Assembly: GCA_030614945.1 (NCBI GenBank)
Contig: JAUXAH010000048.1
Location: 1 to 10,292 of the forward strand
Direction of reading: 5' to 3'
Source of the DNA: Phycisphaerae bacterium
Lineage (GTDB): Bacteria; Planctomycetota; Phycisphaerae; Sedimentisphaerales; SG8-4
DNA: 10,292 bases
Part shown: positions 6,426 through 10,292 of the stretch, piece by piece
How the letters are laid out: the number at the start of each line of letters is the position of its first letter
Numbering within the stretch: the first letter of the stretch is position 1
Notes under the pieces: model-generated
Told to the model about the DNA's origin: nothing
Seen by the model: only the letters and a program-made list of their open reading frames with translations
Databases searched by the model: none
Program-made: the position numbers and the translations under genes

Positions 6426-6872
6426 ATGAAGCGATATGTCTTGAGCATTGTGTTAATGACTATGTTTGTCTCAACAGCAGCGTTTTCTCAGAAGCCTGGA
6501 CCGGAAGATATGGAACACCAGATACATCTCCGCAATATGCAGTTGGAACTGGAAGAGCACGAAGCGGAATTGGGCTTTCAAGAAAGAATGCGAGAGCTTG
6601 AGCTGGAGGAACGAAGGATTCAGCTTGAGCGCCAGCGGAGACCACAAGAGCATCCGGGGCATTGGAAGCGCCACCGCAAGGGTGGGATGTTTCCATTTAT
6701 CCTCGTGTGTTTCGTTGTCCACATTCTTGTGGCGGTCTGGGTCTATAAAGATATACGCGAGCGGAACTCCGGCTCCGGTATATGGATAGTGATTGCGCTT
6801 CTGACCGGCCTGTTCGGGGTATTGGCATACGCTATCGTTCGCCTTGGTGATACTCGCCAAACGAAATCGTGA
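6426..6872 (+). CDS. Small membrane protein with coiled coil and two TM helices
   Basis: A 148-residue protein not assigned to a characterised family. Signal peptide at residues 1-21 (cut near AFS-Q), then a Glu/Arg/Gln/Leu-rich helix about 27-72, very likely coiled coil, a basic patch near 80-87, and two transmembrane helices (about 88-108 and 118-139) separated by KDIRERNSGSG. The second helix, IWIVIALLTGLFGVLAYAIV, resembles the short PLDc_N-type membrane hairpin found in many small membrane proteins. I took the ATG at 6426 because AGGAG lies 7 bases before it and the signal peptide begins there; an upstream in-frame ATG at 6387 would add 13 residues. It is 182 bases past the cytochrome stop, with copies C and D between, so co-transcription is uncertain. 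Confidence 0.8.
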   Translation: MKRYVLSIVLMTMFVSTAAFSQKPGPEDMEHQIHLRNMQLELEEHEAELGFQERMRELELEERRIQLERQRRPQEHPGHWKRHRKGGMFPFILVCFVVHILVAVWVYKDIRERNSGSGIWIVIALLTGLFGVLAYAIVRLGDTRQTKS

Positions 6873-6956
6873 GTGGAACATTCCCTGTTGGCGCCGCGAC
6901 CACTGAACGAATAGACTGATTTCGGGGGAAAAGAAAAGCCGGTTTTGCAATACCGC

Positions 6957-7229
6957 TCAGGCTAACCTCTCAACTGCCTCAGCGACCAGCTCGCCTATCG
7001 GCAGATGCTGCGGGCGGCAAGCTTCCGCAAGTTTGTAATCGGTGCGGAGCAGCTTGTTTCTTACCTTGCCCGGAATTTAGGCGAAAAGCTCTCTTGCTCT
7101 TTCCTGCTCACCATAGCTGTTGTAACACATCAAATACCGCATAATATCACTGACATAAGGCGTATCCGGCAGGGCCGAGTCACAGAGCTTATAGAAAGCG
7201 TTAGCTATGACAAAGTAAGGCAATGTTGA
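6957..7229 (-). pseudogene. Decayed C-terminus of an exported oxidoreductase (probably AKR)
   Basis: Read from 7229 down, one minus-strand frame gives a protein-like tail: ANAFYKLCDSALPDTPYV, then SDIMRYLMCYNSYGEQ, RARELFA, a TAA at 7079-7077, then IPGKVRNKLLRTDYKLAEA, PQHLPIGELVAEAVERLA and a natural stop at 6959-6957. The style (DIMRYLMCYNSYG... then CPQxLPIGxLxxEAVxxLA, with the first Cys here read as Arg) is that of the C-terminal tail of planctomycete aldo/keto reductases. Where homologues would likely have Gln, CAA has become TAA. Upstream of 7230 the frame is closed by TAG and I see no further homology, so most of the gene is gone. Family assignment is from memory of the pattern, not a search. 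Confidence 0.5.
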
Positions 7230-7311
7230 CTACTCTGATTTGTATATCCTGACCGAGAACTGGCTCACCGGCCTTTAATCCCAACTGCCTCTTTTAGCCG
7301 GCTTCATAAAT

Positions 7312-7331
7312 GGGGCATTGCAAAATGCCCC
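7312..7331. repeat. Hairpin with GNRA-type loop
   Basis: GGGGCATT / AATGCCCC, a perfect 8-bp stem with loop GCAA. No T-run follows on the plus strand, so a terminator role is doubtful. Confidence 0.6.
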
Positions 7332-7372
7332 GGCGGGTTGTCCCGAATTTCAACGTAAAGAGGGATAATCTC

Positions 7373-7400
7373 TTGTAATCCACGTCAAATCAGATATACT
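7373..7400 (+). promoter_or_regulatory. Possible promoter for the PQQ-type gene
   Basis: TTGTAA (7373-7378), 16-base spacer, TATACT (7395-7400). It would give a leader of about 165 bases carrying the palindrome at 7411-7442 and the hairpin at 7537-7557 before the start at 7574. Confidence 0.35.
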
Positions 7401-7410
7401 TGCTCATCAG

Positions 7411-7442
7411 CCCCCCGCTTTCTTGCGAAAGCAAGAGGGGGG
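7411..7442. repeat. Palindrome with C6/G6 arms (copy E)
   Basis: CCCCCC and GGGGGG arms flank TCTTGC-GAAA-GCAAGA, a perfect 6-bp stem with a GAAA tetraloop; four bases (GCTT) bulge on the left. The general design resembles the nested palindrome at 6137-6175. Confidence 0.7.
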
Positions 7443-7464
7443 CGAATACCAGGTTATCAAGTTT

Positions 7465-7496
7465 CCTGATTCCCTGATCGCCTGATTCCCTGATTG
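7465..7496. repeat. Tandem repeat, 4 units of 8 bp
   Basis: Four adjoining octamers CCTGATTC, CCTGATCG, CCTGATTC, CCTGATTG, followed by a degenerate fifth (GTTGATGT). It lies in the leader region before the PQQ-type gene. No spacers, so not a CRISPR. Confidence 0.8.
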
Positions 7497-7536
7497 GTTG
7501 ATGTGAGACAGCATTTGAAAATGAAGATTCTCGCCG

Positions 7537-7557
7537 TGCTGCGCACTTGGCGCAGCA
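7537..7557 (+). promoter_or_regulatory. Leader hairpin just upstream of the ribosome site
   Basis: TGCTGCGC / GCGCAGCA, a perfect 8-bp stem with loop ACTTG, ending about 5 bases before AGAGGA of the gene at 7574. It could affect access of ribosomes; it also resembles a palindromic repeat. Function is inference. Confidence 0.4.
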
Positions 7558-7573
7558 GGAAAGAGGACGTTCA

Positions 7574-8269
7574 ATGACAACTTCAAGCTCGTTTCGGTTA
7601 AGTGTGAGTCTTTTTTTAGGCCTGTTTCTTATGGCCTCGGCCGGCGCAGCAAATTGGCCGACCTATCGTCACGACAACGCACGCACGGGCTGCGCGTCCG
7701 AATCGCTGGCGGCACCACTGGTCCTGCATTGGGTTTACATACCAGCTCATCCTCCTCGCCCGGCCTGGTCGGGACCGGCCAAGCGCCCGCGGGAGGGTTT
7801 CAAACTGCGCCATCGGGTGATTTTCGACGCCGCCTTCCAGGTAGCCGCAGTCGGTAACGTGGTCTATTTCGGTTCTTCAACTGACAATAAGGTCTACGCC
7901 CTCGATGCTGCCACGGGAGAAGAACGCTGGTCTTTCTTTACCGGCGGCCCTGTTCGCCTCGCACCAACGGTCGCCAAAGATCGTGTGTTTGTTGGTTCGG
8001 ATGACGGCTTCGTTTACTGTCTTAACGCCGCCGACGGGCGACTGGTCTGGAAAAAACGCGGGGGACCAAACGATGAGAAGCTTCTGGGCAATGGAAGGAT
8101 GATTTCGCGCTGGCCTATCCGAACCGGTATCCTTGCTAAAGAAACCGCCAGACTGGAAGCAAAAGAATTTTTGAAAAGGATTGCATGTGTGAATGCTAAT
8201 CTACGGCGCTTGAGCATTTTTGCAATCGCAAACGGATTCTTATTTTGTTGCTCCAGCCATCCGTCGTAG
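7574..8269 (+). CDS. PQQ-type beta-propeller protein, truncated (likely pseudogene)
   Basis: A 231-residue frame with a Sec signal peptide (hydrophobic residues 10-21, cut near GAA-NWP). NWPTYRHDNARTG at about 27-39 is the normal opening of planctomycete PQQ-like outer-membrane or periplasmic proteins. Two propeller strands follow: VVYFGSSTDNKVYALDAATGEERWSF and RVFVGSDDGFVYCLNAADGRLVWKKRG, then LLGNGRMISRWPIRTG. In homologues, as I recall them, this continues into many more blades over several hundred residues. Here the match stops at about residue 187 (near 8134); the last ~45 residues are unrelated and read antisense into the isomerase gene. AGAGGA precedes the ATG at 7574; a start at 7547 would put nine non-signal residues in front. 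With only two blades it cannot form a propeller, so it is probably dead. Confidence 0.75.
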   Translation: MTTSSSFRLSVSLFLGLFLMASAGAANWPTYRHDNARTGCASESLAAPLVLHWVYIPAHPPRPAWSGPAKRPREGFKLRHRVIFDAAFQVAAVGNVVYFGSSTDNKVYALDAATGEERWSFFTGGPVRLAPTVAKDRVFVGSDDGFVYCLNAADGRLVWKKRGGPNDEKLLGNGRMISRWPIRTGILAKETARLEAKEFLKRIACVNANLRRLSIFAIANGFLFCCSSHPS

Positions 8270-8967
8270 CCGCCCGACCGCAGCGCCTTGAACGTCCCGG
8301 GCCAGTCGATGTGGCCCTTTCCCGGTGTGCCGCGGTCATTCTCGCTGATGTGCACGTGTTTGATAAGGCCAATGTGCTGACCGATGCAGCCGACCGGGTC
8401 CTTCTCTTCGATGTTGGCGTGGAAGGTGTCGTACAGGACGCCGACGTTAGGATGATTGACACGCTGAACGTAGTCCGCTGCGTCAGCCATAGTATTGAGG
8501 AAATAGCATTCGAAGCGGTTGAGATATTCCACGGCCAGGGTAACGTTAGCCGTAGCAGCAGCCTCGGCTGCCTTGCGGTGCACCTCAACGGCATATTGCT
8601 TCTCCTGTTCGGTGGGAGCTTCGCCGGTGAAAACGCCCAGCGGCTGGTAGAACGGCCCACATAACACGGTGCTGCCCAGCGCTGCCGAGCAGTCGATCGC
8701 CCACTTGAGATACTCCACCGCTCCTTCCCGGTGCCTGGCATCGGCACTAACGGGGTTGTGCTCCTCGTCCGGAATGACCGTCACGGATGTGCAGCCCAGG
8801 CCGTTGTCCTTGATTGCCTTACCGACCTTTTCAAAGTGCGCAGTATCCCCCTCGAATATGGGAACCTCGACACCGTCGTAGCCGACCTTCTTAAGTGTTT
8901 CCAGGAGGGGCAAGTCCTCTTCGGTAACGTGTGTGGTCCACAACAGCATGTTAAATCCGACTTTCAT
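8014..8967 (-). CDS. Sugar phosphate isomerase/epimerase, C-terminus replaced
   Basis: A 317-residue frame whose first ~238 residues are a TIM-barrel sugar isomerase of the AP-endonuclease-2 fold, in the style of D-tagatose 3-epimerase and hydroxypyruvate isomerase: VGYDGVEVPIFEG at 28-40, LAVEYLNRFECYFLNT (Glu147, a metal ligand), VGVLYDTFHANIEE (Asp180), KHVHISENDRGTPGKGHIDW (His206) and FKALRSGGYDGWL ending at 238. Normally GYDGWL leads into a TIEAF-type motif whose Glu is a metal ligand and catalytic base. Here the sequence becomes EQQNKNPFAIAK and then about 70 residues antisense to the PQQ-type gene. The enzyme is therefore probably inactive unless Glu239 substitutes. It has no signal peptide, so is cytoplasmic. 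It starts 30 bases after the ThuA stop, likely the same transcript; the ribosome site (AGAAG) is weak. Confidence 0.8.
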   Translation of the reverse strand: MKVGFNMLLWTTHVTEEDLPLLETLKKVGYDGVEVPIFEGDTAHFEKVGKAIKDNGLGCTSVTVIPDEEHNPVSADARHREGAVEYLKWAIDCSAALGSTVLCGPFYQPLGVFTGEAPTEQEKQYAVEVHRKAAEAAATANVTLAVEYLNRFECYFLNTMADAADYVQRVNHPNVGVLYDTFHANIEEKDPVGCIGQHIGLIKHVHISENDRGTPGKGHIDWPGTFKALRSGGYDGWLEQQNKNPFAIAKMLKRRRLAFTHAILFKNSFASSLAVSLARIPVRIGQREIILPLPRSFSSFGPPRFFQTSRPSAALRQ

Positions 8968-8997
8968 TAGCGTCTCTTCTTTGCAATTTGATACCTT

Positions 8998-9879
8998 TTA
9001 CCTACTGCTTGGGGTTTTCTTCTGGGTCTTTGGAACAGGTGGCAGACCGGCCGCCCATGTACAACCTCGCCGGAATAGCTCAGCGGCACCCGGATTGCGG
9101 ATGGCCTTGACGTCGTGACCCAACGCGCTGTGAAACACGCGGCCCTTGCCGTAGTCCAATACGAAGGCCATCGGATAATCCTTGCCGTCAACTCTCGAAC
9201 GCGCCTCCGCCAAAACCTTGATAGGAGTCTGACCTGTTAAACACGTATAAAGCTCATCGACCGTCTCAAACTCCCCTATCCCTTTCATAACAGGGTGCTG
9301 AGCGTCCGTAATCTTGACAGTGAACTTGCCGTGAGGGTCGTGCCCTCGCACCTTCGGGTTCCACACGCGCCCTGCCAGCTCAACGAACTCGGGCCACTCC
9401 TGAAACGCCCCGCACGCAAAGTGAACCAGAACCAATCCTTTGCCGCTTGCGATAACGCGTTTGAGGTTCGCCCGCGCCGCCGGCCCCGGAGCGGGAACCT
9501 CCCAATCCATAAAGTGCAGCACGACTACATCGTAGCGGTACAGTGCCGATGAATCAAGAAAGTGCGGGTCTTCCACCATGCGCACCTTCAACCGGGTGTC
9601 CTTGCCGAGCACCTCGGCCAATACGGGGGCGGTCTGGCGCCAGTTGTGAGCGGGGTGGTCGATGCCCGTTACGACCAGCACATTGGCAGTCTGCTTCTTT
9701 TCGGCGACCCCGCCCCTCGGAGGGGCTGGGCTGGCAACTGAGGCCGCATCCTGCCACTTGCACAAGAGCAAAACAAAACAACTCACTGCCAGTATGGCTG
9801 TGGTGCCGGCCAGGAATTGGCGGCGAGTCAGATGGCCGGGACCCTTCAGTTTGGTACTGGATGAAGTGTGCAGGGTCAT
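8998..9879 (-). CDS. Tat-exported ThuA-domain protein
   Basis: A 293-residue protein with HLTRRQFLAG (16-25) followed by a long hydrophobic run to about 40, a Tat signal that may stay as a membrane anchor. The ThuA domain runs from about 64 to the end: ANVLVVTGIDHPAHNW, YDVVVLHFMDWE, GKGLVLVHFACGAFQEWPEF, HGKFTVKITDAQHPVMKGIGEF, ETVDELYTCLTG, AFVLDYGKGRVFHSALGHD and the C-terminal AAELFRRGCTWAAG. These are close to the standard ThuA landmarks; enzymatic function in this group is not established. I chose the ATG at 9879 because AAGGAG is 7 bases upstream and Tat signals normally start near there; the frame stays open to 9981. Residues 50-57 (PAPPRGG region), between anchor and domain, are encoded by a palindrome (9708-9730). 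It precedes the isomerase gene by 30 bases. Confidence 0.9.
   Translation of the reverse strand: MTLHTSSSTKLKGPGHLTRRQFLAGTTAILAVSCFVLLLCKWQDAASVASPAPPRGGVAEKKQTANVLVVTGIDHPAHNWRQTAPVLAEVLGKDTRLKVRMVEDPHFLDSSALYRYDVVVLHFMDWEVPAPGPAARANLKRVIASGKGLVLVHFACGAFQEWPEFVELAGRVWNPKVRGHDPHGKFTVKITDAQHPVMKGIGEFETVDELYTCLTGQTPIKVLAEARSRVDGKDYPMAFVLDYGKGRVFHSALGHDVKAIRNPGAAELFRRGCTWAAGLPPVPKTQKKTPSSR
9708..9730. repeat. GC-rich palindrome inside the ThuA gene (copy F)
   Basis: CCC-C-GCCCCTC, a central G, GAGGGGC-T-GGG: 7-bp inner and 3-bp outer arms with one mismatch, the same layout as copy D. It lies in frame between the Tat anchor and the folded domain. Confidence 0.75.
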
Positions 9880-9901
9880 AATCAAACTCCTTGTCGTTGG
9901 G

Positions 9902-9930
9902 ATTTTATAACCGTTCAGGCCTCCTGCGAA
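9902..9930 (-). promoter_or_regulatory. Possible promoter for the ThuA-isomerase unit
   Basis: Minus strand: TTCGCA (9930-9925), 17-base spacer, TAAAAT (9907-9902). The -35 matches only 4 of 6 consensus bases. It would place transcription about 15-20 bases before the ribosome site. Confidence 0.3.
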
Positions 9931-9988
9931 CCCAGGTATTTCACTTGACTGGACAGGGCTATACACCCACCAGCAAGACACCTATTCG

Positions 9989-10047
9989 CCCCGTTAGAAA
10001 TTTTCCCTTTTTGTATCGTATTGTCCATTGTAGAATTTCTAACGGGG
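9989..10047. repeat. Inverted repeat, 14-bp arms, 31-base loop
   Basis: Perfect arms CCCCGTTAGAAATT (9989-10002) and AATTTCTAACGGGG (10034-10047). The loop is T-rich. The half-site TTCTAACGGGG recurs in the repeat at 10227-10261. Confidence 0.85.
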
Positions 10048-10147
10048 TTCGCATTTGCTGCAACATAACGTGCCTTGCGGCTACTTGTCAAATCCTATTA
10101 GCTTTTTCTTTAGCGTGATATCGAGACGTCCGTTTTTGAGCGTGTAG

Positions 10148-10193
10148 TCCAGCACCAAAACAGAGCTTCACCCGTCGGGGTTTTGGTGCTGGA
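10148..10193. repeat. Inverted repeat, 14-bp arms, 18-base loop
   Basis: Perfect arms TCCAGCACCAAAAC (10148-10161) and GTTTTGGTGCTGGA (10180-10193). The loop contains CTTCACCCGTCGGG, which loosely resembles the CCCCGTTAGAA half-sites on either side. No T-run follows, so not an ordinary terminator. Confidence 0.85.
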
Positions 10194-10226
10194 TGAGTCT
10201 GGCTCCCACTATTACGAAAACTTTCA

Positions 10227-10261
10227 CCCCGTTAGAAGTTGTCGGCTTACTTCTGACGGGG
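10227..10261. repeat. Inverted repeat, 13-bp arms, 9-base loop
   Basis: Arms CCCCGTTAGAAGT (10227-10239) and ACTTCTGACGGGG (10249-10261) pair with one mismatch. It shares CCCCGTTAGAA with the repeat at 9989-10047; both arms are followed outward by TTCAC or TTCG-type bases. Confidence 0.8.
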
Positions 10262-10292
10262 TTCACCGACCGGAAATTTTCGGGAACGGTAA

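Larger units (their letters stand above)
6873..7573. other. 700-bp intergenic stretch with gene remnant and hairpins
   Basis: Contains the decayed minus-strand oxidoreductase end (6957-7229), a GGGGCATT/AATGCCCC hairpin (7312-7331), a possible promoter (7373-7400), a palindrome (7411-7442), an 8-bp tandem repeat (7465-7496) and a hairpin (7537-7557) just before the ribosome site of the PQQ-type gene. No intact protein gene is seen. Confidence 0.6.
9880..10292. other. Intergenic repeat cluster
   Basis: Upstream region of the ThuA gene followed by three inverted repeats (9989-10047, 10148-10193, 10227-10261) and the likely end of a decayed minus-strand gene. No intact gene is visible. Confidence 0.6.
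10081..10292 (-). pseudogene. Possible decayed gene end, function unknown
   Basis: One minus-strand frame is open from the window edge to a TGA at 10170-10168 and then continues in the same frame to a TAG at 10083-10081. The second part ends with LDYTLKNGRLDITLKKKLIGFDK-like sequence, which has the alternating pattern and basic tail of a genuine beta-rich protein end. The first part (NPVRSK, SNGVK) is mainly the translation of the inverted repeat at 10227-10261. The TGA lies in the loop of the 14-bp inverted repeat. It may be a real gene tail interrupted by repeat insertion, or chance. I recognise no family. Confidence 0.3.

Noticed and set aside
7005..7229. 74-residue plus-strand frame
   Set aside because: Antisense to the decayed oxidoreductase tail, which has the recognisable protein pattern.
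8196..8747. 183-residue minus-strand reading frame inside the isomerase gene
   Set aside because: Out-of-frame shadow of the isomerase; composition is Arg/Ser/Thr-rich with no motifs, while the main frame has clear family motifs.
10168..10170. Selenocysteine (UGA recoding) in the minus-strand frame
   Set aside because: No conserved redox motif surrounds it, and the TGA falls in the loop of an inverted repeat, which fits gene decay better.
10037..10237. Integron attC site
   Set aside because: TCTAAC and GTTAGA ends are present, but the span of about 200 bases is too long, paired inner sites are not visible, and no integrase or cassette gene is seen. The half-sites also form their own separate hairpins.
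1..10292. tRNA, rRNA operon, insertion sequence with transposase, toxin-antitoxin or phage genes
   Set aside because: Looked for on both strands; no cloverleaf, transposase motif or recognisable gene of these kinds was found.

Overview
The window looks like a chromosomal piece from an uncultured planctomycete-type bacterium, most likely the Phycisphaerae side of Planctomycetota. This is inferred from gene content: a Cys-type sulfatase of the iduronate-sulfatase kind, two exported ThuA-like proteins, a LamG-domain secreted protein, a Tat-exported aldo/keto-reductase-like protein, a sugar-phosphate isomerase/epimerase (AP endonuclease 2 fold), a PQQ-type beta-propeller fragment and a tetraheme lipoprotein cytochrome. 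No marker gene is present, so the taxonomy is a guess from style. Most of the products carry signal peptides, lipoboxes or Tat signals, so this is an envelope and polysaccharide-catabolism neighbourhood.

Layout. 1-1377: 5'-truncated sulfatase (+). 1378-2391: about 1 kb without a convincing protein, holding a strong intrinsic terminator (1584-1623), a near-consensus promoter (1949-1977) that could drive a short RNA ending near 2130, a widespread dispersed repeat (2048-2068) and a 7-bp tandem repeat (2229-2277). 2392-3423: ThuA-like lipoprotein (-). A 257-bp divergent promoter region separates it from a same-strand block (+): LamG protein (3681), AKR-like Tat protein (4548), tetraheme cytochrome (5656) and small two-TM protein (6426). 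6873-7573: mostly non-coding, with the decayed 3' end of an oxidoreductase gene on the minus strand (6957-7229), palindromes and an 8-bp tandem repeat. 7574-8269 (+) is the first ~187 residues of a PQQ-repeat protein; it runs head-on into a sugar isomerase gene (8967 down to 8014, -). Both lose their normal C-termini at a shared breakpoint around 8130-8255. 8998-9879 (-): Tat-exported ThuA protein, upstream of the isomerase in one transcription unit. 9880-10292: a cluster of inverted repeats and a probable decayed gene end.

How the genes fit together. The intact genes suit extracytoplasmic breakdown of a sulfated or complex glycan: sulfate ester removal, carbohydrate binding by LamG, ThuA and AKR-like sugar or ketosugar chemistry, and an isomerase for the released sugar. 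The tetraheme cytochrome could pass electrons to or from such oxidations. These links are inferred from co-location only.

Most notable. (1) A family of GC-rich palindromes occurs both between genes and in frame inside genes, twice just after an export signal. (2) Two converging genes are cut at one breakpoint, so the isomerase loses its expected C-terminal catalytic Glu. (3) There is a candidate small RNA. (4) The AKR-like protein lacks three of the four catalytic residues of its family. I did not find a clearly new multi-gene defence or metabolic system.
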